Shown one piece after another: positions 51,243 to 60,037 of a DNA stretch of 64,000 nucleotides (position 1 is the first letter of the stretch; every line of letters starts with the position of its first letter). The DNA is taken from NCBI RefSeq assembly GCF_018332655.1, contig NZ_BOQL01000025.1, forward strand, positions 1 through 64,000, in the 5' to 3' direction. Below the pieces are notes generated by a model, which saw nothing but the letters and a program-made list of their open reading frames with translations, had not been told where the DNA came from and ran no database searches. Origin of the DNA: Actinoplanes auranticolor (GTDB lineage: Bacteria > Actinomycetota > Actinomycetes > Mycobacteriales > Micromonosporaceae). The position numbers and the translations under genes were made by a program.

Positions 51243-52084
51243 CCCTTTCGGCAGCCGACTTCGCGTTCGTCTCGGCCCTGGTCCGCCGGGAGGCGGCGAT
51301 CGTGCTCGCCCCGGGCAAGGAGTATCTGGTCGAGGCCCGGCTGATCCCGGTGGCCCGGCAGGTGGGCGCGGCCAGCGTGGCCGAGTTCCTGGCCAATATG
51401 CAGCGCCGGCCCAACTCGGAGGACCAGCGCCGGATCATCGACGCGCTGACCACCAACGAGACGTCGTGGTTCCGGGACCGTGAGCCGTTCTCCGCGCTGA
51501 CCGACGTGGTGCTGCCCGAGCTGGTCCGCAGCCGGGGGACGAACCGCAAGCTGCGGCTGTGGTCGGCGGCCAGCTCCAGCGGTCAGGAGGCGTACAGCCT
51601 CGCGATCACGCTGCAGGAGAACCTGCCGACCGGGTGGTCGTACGAGATCATGGGCAGCGACATCTCCACCGAGATGGTCAAACGGGCCGAGGCCGCCGAG
51701 TACAGCCAGGTCGAGGTCAACCGTGGTCTGCCCGCGACCCAGCTGGTGCAGTACTTCGAGCGGGCCGGCGCGCACTGGCGGATCACCCCGGCGCTGCGGC
51801 GCAACGTGTCGTTCAAGCTGATGAACCTCACCGCGCCCCTGCCGGCGCTGCCGCCGTTCGACGTGATCTTCCTGCGCAACGTGCTCATCTACTTCGACGT
51901 CGCGACGAAGAAGTCGGTGCTGCGTAACGTCGCCCGGCTGCTGCGGCCGGACGGCTGGCTGTTCCTCGGAGCGGCCGAGACGACCATCGGCATCGACGAC
52001 AACTACGAACGGGTGGCGGCCGGCCGGACCTCTGCCTACCGAGTGCGGAGCGCGGTGCCGGCCGGTACCGCTAGGAAGGGGTGA
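51239..52084 (+). CDS. cheR: Chemotaxis protein methyltransferase CheR
   Basis: The 281-aa enzyme has the CheR N-domain and SAM-binding domain: ETSWFRDREPF (residues ~76-86), the SAM loop LWSAASSSGQEAYS, and FDVIFLRNVLIYF. It methylates receptor glutamates. Coupled to cheB by overlap; a CheY gene follows after six bases. Confidence 0.95.
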   Translation: MTLSAADFAFVSALVRREAAIVLAPGKEYLVEARLIPVARQVGAASVAEFLANMQRRPNSEDQRRIIDALTTNETSWFRDREPFSALTDVVLPELVRSRGTNRKLRLWSAASSSGQEAYSLAITLQENLPTGWSYEIMGSDISTEMVKRAEAAEYSQVEVNRGLPATQLVQYFERAGAHWRITPALRRNVSFKLMNLTAPLPALPPFDVIFLRNVLIYFDVATKKSVLRNVARLLRPDGWLFLGAAETTIGIDDNYERVAAGRTSAYRVRSAVPAGTARKG

Positions 52085-52090
52085 GCTGCG

Positions 52091-52477
52091 GTGCGTGCCA
52101 TGGTGATCGACGATTCCCGGGCGATGCGAATGATTCTCAAGCGCATCGTCGCCAAGCTGAACTTCGAGGCGGTCGAGGCCGGTGACGGCCAGGAGGCCCT
52201 CGATCTGCTGGCCACGATGACCGAGGTGCCGGAGCTGGCCCTCATCGACTGGAACATGCCCAACATGAACGGGCTCGAGTTCGTGACGAAGGTGCGCGCC
52301 GAACCGCGGCTGCGCGAGATGACCCTGGTGATGGTCACAACCGAGAGCGAGCAGAGCCAGATCGTCCGGGCTCTGGCCGCGGGCGCCCACGAATACGTGA
52401 TCAAGCCCTTCACGGAGGGCGCGATGATAGAAAAGCTGGCCCTGCTGGGCCTCGTCCCGACCGGAGCGAACTCATGA
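52091..52477 (+). CDS. cheY: CheY-type response regulator (first copy)
   Basis: The single-domain 128-aa receiver has acid pair DD at 7-8, Asp53 in LIDWNMPNMNG, Thr in MVTTESEQ and Lys in VIKPFTEG. It carries the signal to the flagellar switch (FliN is encoded in the window). Start is a GTG. Its stop overlaps the CheX start. Confidence 0.93.
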   Translation: MRAMVIDDSRAMRMILKRIVAKLNFEAVEAGDGQEALDLLATMTEVPELALIDWNMPNMNGLEFVTKVRAEPRLREMTLVMVTTESEQSQIVRALAAGAHEYVIKPFTEGAMIEKLALLGLVPTGANS

Positions 52478-52950
52478 GCGAACCCGTGGTGACTGAGCGA
52501 GACCTCGCCGAGATGGCGGAGCAGGTGTGGGTCTCGTACCTCGATCCTGAGGGGGTCAACCCGCTGGTGCCCCACGGCGACGTCAAGCAGCTGTCGGAGG
52601 TGCACTCGACGGTCTCGATCACCGGCTCCTGGCACGGGCACCTGGTCTACGCGTCCTCGCAGAACGCCGCCCGCAGGGCCGCCGCGGCCTTCCTCGCCAT
52701 GGAGCCCGACGAGGTCGCCCAGGAGGACATCTCCGACGTACTCGGTGAACTGGCGAACATCGTCGGCGGCAACGTCAAGGCGATGCTCCCGGCCGGCTGC
52801 TTCCTGTCGCTGCCGACGGTGGTGCTGGCGCCCGACACGGCCTCGTACTACCCGGCGGCCGAACGGATCAGCGGCCTGTACGGCATCTGGGACGGCGAGC
52901 CGGTGTCCATCTCGATGTGGCAGAGCGTGAAGCAGGAGGCAAGCGCATGA
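52474..52950 (+). CDS. cheX: CheX-family CheY-P phosphatase
   Basis: The 158-aa protein has the CheC/CheX/FliY signature helix DVLGELANIVGGNVK, with the ExxN pair (E92, N95) that attacks CheY-phosphate. It ends chemotaxis signals. Located between two cheY genes with four-base overlaps on both sides. Confidence 0.88.
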   Translation: MSEPVVTERDLAEMAEQVWVSYLDPEGVNPLVPHGDVKQLSEVHSTVSITGSWHGHLVYASSQNAARRAAAAFLAMEPDEVAQEDISDVLGELANIVGGNVKAMLPAGCFLSLPTVVLAPDTASYYPAAERISGLYGIWDGEPVSISMWQSVKQEASA

Positions 52951-53309
52951 AGATCCTGATCGCGGACGACAGCCGGGTGATGCGCCAGATCGTCACCCGG
53001 ACCCTGCGGCAGGCCGGTTTCGGCGACCACGACCTGGTCGAGGCGGCCGACGGCAAGCAGGCCGTGGACATGGCGGTCGCCGAGAAGCCGGATCTGGTGA
53101 TCTCGGACTGGAACATGCCGGAGATGACCGGCATCGAGGTGCTGCGGCAGCTGCGGGCGGCCGGCAACAACGTGAAGTTCGGGTTCGTGACCTCGGAGTG
53201 CACGCCCGAGATGCAGCAGGCGGCGGAGGCCGCCGGTTCGGCTTTCTTCATCGTCAAGCCGTTCACTGCGGAACGTTTTGACGAGGTCTTCTCTCCTATT
53301 TTGGGATGA
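52947..53309 (+). CDS. cheY: CheY-type response regulator (second copy)
   Basis: The 120-aa receiver has Asp54 in VISDWNMPEMTG, acid pair DD at 7-8, and Lys in FIVKPFT. It shares the DWNMP core with the first copy but differs elsewhere. The ATG overlaps the CheX stop and follows AGGAGG. Having two CheY proteins lets one act as phosphate sink. Confidence 0.93.
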   Translation: MKILIADDSRVMRQIVTRTLRQAGFGDHDLVEAADGKQAVDMAVAEKPDLVISDWNMPEMTGIEVLRQLRAAGNNVKFGFVTSECTPEMQQAAEAAGSAFFIVKPFTAERFDEVFSPILG

Positions 53310-53316
53310 TATAGCT

Positions 53317-53802
53317 ATGTCTGACACCTCGGTTATCCCCGTCGCTCTCACCGTCCGTAACCTTTTCGAGGACCTGCTCGGCCGCGACGTCAACGTCTCG
53401 CCGGGCGATCCCATGACCGCCGCCGACCTGCCGACCGCCGTGATCGCCGTCTACGCGGACACGTCGCAGCAGCTCTACGCGGTGCTCGGCATGCAGCTGT
53501 CGCTGGCGGCCAACGCGGGCGCCGCCCTGGGCCTGCTCCCGGCCGGCGCCGCGGAGGACAGCATCGAGGAGAAGCAGCTCTTCCCGAACCTGGCCGAGAA
53601 CGTCTTCGAGCTCTGCAACGTGCTGACCAGCCTGCTCAACCGCGAGGGCGCCCCGCACGTGAAGCTCTACCAGGTGATCTACCCGGGCATGGACATCCCG
53701 AACGACGCCCGCGCGCACCTGCTGGCCCTGGGCAAGCGCCTGGACCTGACCGTCGAGGTGGCCCGCTACGGCAAGGGGAAGTTGTCGCTCTCGCTGGCCT
53801 GA
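53317..53802 (+). CDS. Divergent CheX-like protein ending the chemotaxis operon
   Basis: The 161-aa protein has no strong family match that I recall. A central helix AENVFELCNVLTSLLN contains an E98-x-x-N101 pair, the same pattern and context as the catalytic helix of CheX (E92-x-x-N95 in the neighbour). Beta strands flank it as in CheC/CheX. I infer a second, diverged phosphatase-like protein; alternatives are a catalytically altered CheC or an unrelated adaptor. It starts at an ATG seven bases after the second CheY stop and is followed by a stem-loop. Confidence 0.65.
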   Translation: MSDTSVIPVALTVRNLFEDLLGRDVNVSPGDPMTAADLPTAVIAVYADTSQQLYAVLGMQLSLAANAGAALGLLPAGAAEDSIEEKQLFPNLAENVFELCNVLTSLLNREGAPHVKLYQVIYPGMDIPNDARAHLLALGKRLDLTVEVARYGKGKLSLSLA

Positions 53803-53872
53803 AAGGCAGATCAAGGGTTTGATGTCGTAGCTCGGTGCGGGGTACGGACCGTCGCTCGCGCCGAGACCGGGC

Positions 53873-53913
53873 GCGGGGATCCATTCGCTCGGCGCTCATG
53901 AGCGGATCCCCGC
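53873..53913 (+). terminator. Stem-loop after the chemotaxis operon
   Basis: GCGGGGATCC and GGATCCCCGC form an exact 10-bp stem with a 21-base loop, about 70 bp after the last stop. No T-run follows; a terminator is likely from position. Confidence 0.6.
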
Positions 53914-53976
53914 ACCCTGCCAGGTCCGTGCGCGCAAGGGCCAGATCCTGACCGCAATGGCGGCCAGACTGGCCGC

Positions 53977-55035
53977 ATGGATGTGCTTTCCCCGCGGGCG
54001 TTGGGCCGGGCCACGCTGGCCCGGCAACTCCTGCTCTCCCGGGTCCGCAAGCCGGCCCTGTCCGTTGTGGAACAACTGGTCGGCATGCAAGGGCAGGATC
54101 CTGAACTGCCGTACTTCGGGCTGTGGAACCGGATCGAGGGGTTCGCCCTCACCGATCTGACCCGGCTCATCGAGGAGCGGCTGGTGCTGCGGGCCACTCT
54201 GTTCCGCGGGACGCAGCACCTGCTGGCCACCTCCGACTACGTCCGGGTGCGGCCGCTGTTGCAGCCCATGCTGGACGTCTGGCAGCGCGGGGCGTTCGGG
54301 CGGTACACCGCCGGGATCGCGCCGGCCGAGCTGGCCGCGGCGGCGCGTGATGTGCTGGGCACCCGGACGCTGACCCGGTCCGAGCTCGGCCGGGCGCTGG
54401 CCGAGCGGTGGCCGCAGTGCGATCCGCAGTGGCTGGCCCGGTCCGTGCAGGGGTTGCTGCCGATCGTGCATCCCGCGCCCGACGGCACCTGGGGCCGGCG
54501 GGGCGCCACTCCCTTCGCGCACGCCGAGCAGCTGCTGGGCCGGCCGCTGGAGGCCGGGGACGTGCGGGAGCTGGTGCGGCGCTATCTGGCCGCGTTCGGG
54601 CCGGCCTCGGTCAAGGACATGCAGGCGTGGAGCGGTATGACCCGGCTGCGTGAGGTCTTCGAGGCGTTGCGCCCGCGGCTGCGGGTCTTCCGCGATGACT
54701 CCGGCGCCGAGCTTTTCGACCTGCCGGACGCGCCGCGCCCGGGGCCGGATGTGCCGGCACCCGTACGGTTCCTGGCCGGTTTCGACAACGTGCTGTTCGG
54801 CCACGCCGACCGGTCGCGCATCGTGGCCGCCGAGCGGCGTCCGTACCTGGCGGCGGACGCCGCGCTGACCGTCGACGGGATGGTGCGAGGGCTGTGGAAG
54901 ATCAAGGCCGGGGTGCTGGAGGTACGGCTCTTCGCGCCGCTGAGTGCGGCCGAGCGGGACGAGGTGGGCCGGGAGGGTGCCGAACTGTCACGGCTGGCCG
55001 GCGTCGACCCGGCCGTTCGTCTCGTGCGGCTCTGA
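53977..55035 (+). CDS. Winged-helix DNA-binding protein, AlkZ-like
   Basis: The 352-aa protein belongs to the HTH_42/AlkZ family of tandem winged-helix proteins: LVGMQGQDPELPYFGLWNR near residue 35-53 contains the QxQ pair (Q38, Q40) that AlkZ glycosylases use to release alkylated or cross-linked bases. It may be a DNA-repair glycosylase, or only a binding protein; the substrate is unknown. The start is directly behind a CAGACT element (leaderless). It overlaps the convergent sulfotransferase gene by 48 bp. Confidence 0.82.
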   Translation: MDVLSPRALGRATLARQLLLSRVRKPALSVVEQLVGMQGQDPELPYFGLWNRIEGFALTDLTRLIEERLVLRATLFRGTQHLLATSDYVRVRPLLQPMLDVWQRGAFGRYTAGIAPAELAAAARDVLGTRTLTRSELGRALAERWPQCDPQWLARSVQGLLPIVHPAPDGTWGRRGATPFAHAEQLLGRPLEAGDVRELVRRYLAAFGPASVKDMQAWSGMTRLREVFEALRPRLRVFRDDSGAELFDLPDAPRPGPDVPAPVRFLAGFDNVLFGHADRSRIVAAERRPYLAADAALTVDGMVRGLWKIKAGVLEVRLFAPLSAAERDEVGREGAELSRLAGVDPAVRLVRL

Positions 55036-56037
55036 GCCGGTGCGCTGGGCCGGCGTCATCCCCGGCACGTAGGCCAGGCCCCGGTCGGGACGCAGCCGGC
55101 TCGCCGCCCGGCTCAGGCCGCGCCGGGCCGGGATGAACCGCTGCGGAGCCGCGGTCCAGCCGTAGCGCAACAGCTCGGCCGGGGCCGGACGGATGGTGCC
55201 GGACAGCTCGTAGCCGCCGGCGACGAGCCGCGAGCCCAGCGCCGCCTCGCAGAGGGCGATCTCCTCCGGGTCGAGCCGGGTCTGCCAGCTCTGCACCCGC
55301 CGGGTGGTCACCGGCGCGTGCGTCAGGGCGTGCCAGGTCTTGAACGAGGGCACCGCCACCTGCGCCACCGCGGACGGCTCGGCCATCGCCGGGTGGTACT
55401 CCTCGCCCAGGTACGCGCACATCGCCGCGAGCCGGCCGTGCGGATCGGCCACCAGGTCCTCGTACCGCACCTCGTGCCACTGCCGCGGTCCCAGGCGCCG
55501 GGCGGCCCGGCGGGCATCGTCGACGGCCCGGGCCCACGCCGCCACCGTCGCGTAGATGTCCTTGCGGTGCCAGGACATCTCCTTGAGCGAGGCCACGCAG
55601 TCCCGGCCGTCGCGGACGATGTTGATGAACTGCGCGTCCGGGAAGAGCCGCAGCAGGATGTCGATGTTGTGCAGGTAGGCCGGTCGCTTGTCACCCCAGC
55701 GTGGTTTGCCGAAGCGGGCCGCGTACTGCTGGAAGATCGTGCCCAGCACCGAGCCGAGCGTTCCCGGCCCGGCCACGATCCGCTCGACCACGTCGTCGGC
55801 GTCGAGGCCGAGGTCGCAGAAGCGGGTCTCCTGGCGGCCGACGATGTGGCGGGCCAGGGCCCGCCGGTTGGCGGCCACCGCCAGGTCGCCGAAGTCCCGG
55901 CGCTCCCGGTACGCGGCGAGCACGAACCGGGTCTCGGGCGGGATCGCGATGCGGGGATGGGCGTGCAGCATGAGCTGCAGCATCGTGGTGCCCGAACGCG
56001 GGCAGCCGACGACGATGACCGGGCGGTCAGCGGGCAC
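54988..56037 (-). CDS. Sulfotransferase family protein
   Basis: The 349-aa enzyme has the PAPS-binding P-loop-like CPRSGTT at residues 12-18 and the 3'-phosphate region with arginine and serine in NIVRDGRDCVASL. It would move sulfate from PAPS to a hydroxyl or amine of a glycan, lipid or protein. The acceptor is unknown. It sits next to the flagellar export cluster, which raises but does not prove a link. Start is a GTG behind GGAGGTGA. Confidence 0.87.
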   Translation of the reverse strand: MPADRPVIVVGCPRSGTTMLQLMLHAHPRIAIPPETRFVLAAYRERRDFGDLAVAANRRALARHIVGRQETRFCDLGLDADDVVERIVAGPGTLGSVLGTIFQQYAARFGKPRWGDKRPAYLHNIDILLRLFPDAQFINIVRDGRDCVASLKEMSWHRKDIYATVAAWARAVDDARRAARRLGPRQWHEVRYEDLVADPHGRLAAMCAYLGEEYHPAMAEPSAVAQVAVPSFKTWHALTHAPVTTRRVQSWQTRLDPEEIALCEAALGSRLVAGGYELSGTIRPAPAELLRYGWTAAPQRFIPARRGLSRAASRLRPDRGLAYVPGMTPAQRTGSEPHETNGRVDAGQP

Positions 56038-56108
56038 AGTTCACCTCCGGTGGGCAGTCGCGCACCGGAGGTAACATATGCCATCAAAACGAAATTATTC
56101 ATGACCTG

Positions 56109-56366
56109 TCAAGGCGTGTCGCGAATCGCCGCAGAGCTCGATGAATCGGGCATTCCCGGCGTCGGGGACGTCGGAGTGCCCGGTTCCTCCGTCCTGCCGT
56201 ACCCGGCGATGACGAAGCGCAGACCGGCGAGCAGGACCGCGGCGATCGGCACGGCGATGAGGAAGCGGATCAGCACCTGGCTGAGGTCGACCTCGTCGGT
56301 GACGTAGCGGTACAACGCCGGTGCGCTCATCAGCAGCGCGAACAGCAGGACGGAGGGCCGGATCAC
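56109..56366 (-). CDS. 85-aa membrane protein after flhF
   Basis: The small protein has two hydrophobic helices (about 3-18 and 31-55) and a Pro/Ser/Thr tail. Its GTG starts three bases after the flhF stop, so it is co-translated. In many flagellar clusters flhG (a ParA-like ATPase) comes here; this protein is unrelated. No function is known. Confidence 0.65.
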   Translation of the reverse strand: MIRPSVLLFALLMSAPALYRYVTDEVDLSQVLIRFLIAVPIAAVLLAGLRFVIAGYGRTEEPGTPTSPTPGMPDSSSSAAIRDTP

Positions 56367-56369
56367 GGG

Positions 56370-57938
56370 TCACCTGCCCCGGGCGGGCCGCCGCGGGAGA
56401 GCGGCCATCGGCACCACGTCCGCGGCGATCCGGGCACACAGCATCGCGGCCCAGGCGTGCGGGGTGGCGGGCTTGCCGTCCAGCGACACGATCGGCAGGT
56501 CCAGCCCCAGCACCGTGGCCGGATCCGAGGTGATGTCGACGCTGTGCACCACCAGCGCCTCCACCTCACCGAGCGTCCGCAGGTGCCGGGCCGTGTCGGC
56601 GGTCTTGCGGGTCGCGTCCACGACCGCCCACACCGCCGTGGCGCCCAGGGCGTCGCACATGTCGCTGACCCGGATCGGGTCCGTGCCGCCGACCGGTGCG
56701 TCGACCACCACGATCCAGGCGTGATCGGCACTCTGCAGCCGTTCCGCCTTGGCCGCGGCCGCCGGCGGATCCCCGAGCACCCGCGAGGAGTGCATGCCGG
56801 TGCCGGCCGCGGTGGGCCCGCCCAGCATCAGGTGGGCCTGATCGATTCCGGCCTGCTCGCAGAGCTTGCGGCCGATCGGCAGGGCATGGTCCAGATCCCC
56901 GCAGAGCACCAGGATCTCCCCGGGAGCGTCCGGCACCGCCGGTGCGGCGGGCCGCGACGCCAGCACGCTGAGCACCCCGGCGTACGTGTCACCGCCGACG
57001 ATCTGCGCGGCCATCTCCTCCGGCATGCCGACCTTCATCAGGTTCTGCTGCACCGGATCGCCGTGGAACTGCCGCATCACGGCCGGCGGCTGGGCCGTCG
57101 TGGTGGCGTGCACGGTTCGCGCCGGTGCGGTCGCCGGCACCCCGAGCCCGAGCCCGGCCAGCGTCTCGGCCAGCCCGTTGCCGGCCGGCGCCGGTGAGGT
57201 CGGCACCAGCCCGTACGCCGCGGCGGCAGTGCGCGGCGGCGCCGGGTTCTGGGCGGCCCGGTTGGCGGCGGCGTTCGTCGGGAAAGCGGGTCCGTCGTTC
57301 ACCCCGAGACCGCCCATGAGCTCCGCGAGCGACGGAACGGTCGGCTGCTGGCGCGCACTCGGGCCGCCGTTGACCGGTGAGCCGGTGGCCTGAGCCGGGC
57401 GGAACGGCCGTACCGTCGGTCCGTCCGTCCGGTCCGCCTCCGCGGCCTGGGGTCGCGGGCTCGGCCGGACCCACGGATTGGTGTCGGCCTTCTCCAGGCC
57501 GGCCATCAGCTCGGCGAACGCGGCGCCCGGGTCGGCCGCGGCTCGGCCGGCCCCGCCCGGTCCGCCGGCGCCGGGCGCGGGCCGGCCGACCGCGGCGTCC
57601 GCATCACCCATCCCGGCGCCCATCCCGGTCAACCGGTCGGTTACGACCGGGTCGTCGTCCGGAGCGATCCGGTCGCCCGACTCGGCTCGTGCCAGCAACT
57701 GCTCCAGCGTGTGCGGCGGCCCTTCGACCGCCGGTTGCGGTCGTGGCATCTCTCGACGTTCCTCGGTGTCCGGAACCTCGACCGACAGCTCGTAGTGCTG
57801 CTTGGCGAAGAAACCGCCGAAGCCACCGCTACGGACCTTGTCGGCCGAGATGATCCGGACAGAGGAGCCGTACTCATCGCGCACCTGCGCCAGCAACGGC
57901 TCGATGGCCGGCCCCTCAAGCAGCACCCGCGTAGGCAC
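56370..57938 (-). CDS. flhF: FlhF-like protein without a recognisable P-loop
   Basis: The 522-aa protein starts as FlhF does: a beta-alpha N-terminus with VRIISADKVRSGGFGGFF near residues 27-44. A long Pro/Ala-rich middle (about 65-290) follows, then a C-terminal domain of the SRP-GTPase shape (290-510). The G1 region, expected as GxxGxGKT, is LCGDLDHALPIGRKL (346-360), with no GKT; G3 is VVDAPVG and G4 region is HSVDIT. I infer loss of GTP hydrolysis. FlhF places flagella in many bacteria. The GTG start overlaps the flhA stop by 23 bases. Confidence 0.78.
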   Translation of the reverse strand: MPTRVLLEGPAIEPLLAQVRDEYGSSVRIISADKVRSGGFGGFFAKQHYELSVEVPDTEERREMPRPQPAVEGPPHTLEQLLARAESGDRIAPDDDPVVTDRLTGMGAGMGDADAAVGRPAPGAGGPGGAGRAAADPGAAFAELMAGLEKADTNPWVRPSPRPQAAEADRTDGPTVRPFRPAQATGSPVNGGPSARQQPTVPSLAELMGGLGVNDGPAFPTNAAANRAAQNPAPPRTAAAAYGLVPTSPAPAGNGLAETLAGLGLGVPATAPARTVHATTTAQPPAVMRQFHGDPVQQNLMKVGMPEEMAAQIVGGDTYAGVLSVLASRPAAPAVPDAPGEILVLCGDLDHALPIGRKLCEQAGIDQAHLMLGGPTAAGTGMHSSRVLGDPPAAAAKAERLQSADHAWIVVVDAPVGGTDPIRVSDMCDALGATAVWAVVDATRKTADTARHLRTLGEVEALVVHSVDITSDPATVLGLDLPIVSLDGKPATPHAWAAMLCARIAADVVPMAALPRRPARGR

Positions 57939-59958
57939 CGTTCACCACCCCCATGGTCTCGATCTGTGCGGTGGAACCTGAAATCTCGGAATACGACAGC
58001 ACCTGCACCCGGCGTGAGCCGGCCCGCAGGAGACGCATCAGTGGCAGCCGAAGCTGCGGTGAACAGGCCAGCACGGGAGTGATGCCCTGCTGTTCGGCGG
58101 CCTCGACGAGCTGGCCGGCCTCGGAGACCATGGCCTCGGCGCGCATGCCGTCGATCGCCATGAAGGCACCGGTCTCGCTCGGCCGGAGCGATTCGAGCAG
58201 GCTCTGCTCGAGCATCGGTTCGAGCGTGATGACGGCGAGCCGGCCGCCGCTGGCGTACTGCGCGGCGATGGCCGGTCCCAGCGCCGTGCGGGCCGTCTCG
58301 ACGAGACCGTCGTGGTCCACGGAGACCTTGGCGCGCAGCGACAGCGACTCGAAGATCCGGACCAGGTCGCGGATCGGCACGCCCTCGTCGAGCAGCGCCT
58401 GCAGCACCTTCTGGATCTGGCCGAGGCTGAGCAACGTCGGGGTCAGCTCCTCGACCACGACCGGGTGGGTGCGCTTGACCATCTCGGTGAGGGCCCGGAC
58501 GTCCTCCCGGCCGAGCAGGCGGCTGGCGTTCTGCCGGACGATCTCGGCCAGGTGCGTGATGATCACCGAGGCTCGGTCCACGACCGTCGCGCCGGCCAGC
58601 TCCGCCTGGTAATGCAGCTCGGCCGGGACCCACTTGCCGGCCAGGCCGAAGACCGGCTCGACGCCGGCCCGGCCGGGCAGCGCCTGGAGGCCGTCGCCGA
58701 TCGCCAGCACCGTGCCGGGCGGGGCCTGGCCGGCGCCGGCGTCGACGCCGCTGATCCGGATCGCGTACGAGGACAGTGGCAGGTCGAGGTCGTCCCGGGT
58801 CCGCACGGGCGGCATGACCATGCCCAGCTCGAGGGCCATCTTGCGGCGCAGCGCCCGGACCCGGTCCAGCAGGTCGCCGCCGTTGGAGTCGACCAGGTCG
58901 ACCAGGTCGGGGGAGAGGGCCAGTTCCAGCGGATCGACGCGCATCTCGCCGAGCAACTGCTCAGGAGAGTCCGGCGAGGGCCGTTCGATCTCGGCCGCCG
59001 GTTTGCTGTCCGCGAGCGGTTCCGGGTCCTTGACCCGTTGCGCGATCAGCAGCACGGCCGCACCGATCAGCAGGAACGGGAGCTTGGGAAGCCCGGGGAT
59101 CACGCAGAGCCCCAGCGCGGCACAGCCGGCGATCCGCAGGGACAGCCTGTTCTGGCTGAGCTGAGAGGTGACGCTGCTGCCCATGTCGCCGGTGGTCGCG
59201 GAGCGGGTGGTGATCAGGCCGGTGGCGACGGAGAGCAGCAGGGCGGGGATCTGGGAGACCAGGCCGTCGCCGATGGTCAGCAGGCTGTAGTGGTTCATTG
59301 CGTCCGCGGGCGACATCCCCTCCTGGAGGATGCCGATCGCGAAGCCGCCGACCAGGTTGATCACCGTGATGATGATGGCGGCGATGGCATCGCCCTTGAC
59401 GAACTTGGAGCCACCGTCCATCGCGCCGTAGAAGTCGGCCTCGGCGGAGACGTCGGCGCGGCGTTGCTTGGCCTCGGCCTCGTCGATCAGGCCGGCGTTC
59501 AGGTCGGCGTCGATCGCCATCTGCTTGCCGGGCATCGCGTCGAGGGTGAAGCGGGCACCGACCTCGGCGACGCGCTCGGCGCCCTTGGTCACCACCACGA
59601 TCTGCACGATGATCAGAATCAGGAAGATCACGAGGCCGATGACCAGCGAGCCACCGACCACAAAACTGCCGAACGCGTGGATGACCTTGCCCGCGTCGCC
59701 GTCGCGCAGCACCAGCCGGGTGGCGCTGATGTTGAGCGCCAGCCGGAACAGCGTGGCCACCAGCAGCAGCGCCGGGAAGACCGAGAAGTCGAGCGGCCGC
59801 TGCACGAACATTGCGATCAGCAGGATCAGCAGCGCGCCGGTGATGTTGAGGGCGATCAGCAGGTCGAGGAGGAAGGTCGGTAGCGGCACGACCATCATGA
59901 CGATGATGCCGATGACCCCGATGGGTACGGCGAGCTTGCCGAGGTTGCGGTTCTTCAC
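57916..59958 (-). CDS. flhA: Flagellar export gate protein FlhA
   Basis: The 680-aa protein has an N-terminal membrane half (about eight helices) with the FHIPEP signature ADFYGAMDGGSKFVKGDAIA near residues 185-204, and a cytoplasmic C-terminal half. It forms the proton-driven export gate with FlhB and FliPQR. The GTG behind GGAGGGGG is chosen; an upstream frame adds a non-conserved Arg-rich stretch. It follows flhB with a 79-bp gap and overlaps flhF. Confidence 0.95.
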   Translation of the reverse strand: MKNRNLGKLAVPIGVIGIIVMMVVPLPTFLLDLLIALNITGALLILLIAMFVQRPLDFSVFPALLLVATLFRLALNISATRLVLRDGDAGKVIHAFGSFVVGGSLVIGLVIFLILIIVQIVVVTKGAERVAEVGARFTLDAMPGKQMAIDADLNAGLIDEAEAKQRRADVSAEADFYGAMDGGSKFVKGDAIAAIIITVINLVGGFAIGILQEGMSPADAMNHYSLLTIGDGLVSQIPALLLSVATGLITTRSATTGDMGSSVTSQLSQNRLSLRIAGCAALGLCVIPGLPKLPFLLIGAAVLLIAQRVKDPEPLADSKPAAEIERPSPDSPEQLLGEMRVDPLELALSPDLVDLVDSNGGDLLDRVRALRRKMALELGMVMPPVRTRDDLDLPLSSYAIRISGVDAGAGQAPPGTVLAIGDGLQALPGRAGVEPVFGLAGKWVPAELHYQAELAGATVVDRASVIITHLAEIVRQNASRLLGREDVRALTEMVKRTHPVVVEELTPTLLSLGQIQKVLQALLDEGVPIRDLVRIFESLSLRAKVSVDHDGLVETARTALGPAIAAQYASGGRLAVITLEPMLEQSLLESLRPSETGAFMAIDGMRAEAMVSEAGQLVEAAEQQGITPVLACSPQLRLPLMRLLRAGSRRVQVLSYSEISGSTAQIETMGVVNGAYAGAA

Positions 59959-60037
59959 AGCACCCCCTCCACGTGCTGATACTCCCGCAGTGGGGCGCGC
60001 GATGTGAGTAAATCTCCCAGATTGTCGGGCATCCTCC

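Noticed and set aside
53873-53913. CRISPR-like or IS terminal repeats near 53.9 kb
   Set aside because: Only a single 10-bp stem is present, without arrays or transposase genes; it fits a terminator.
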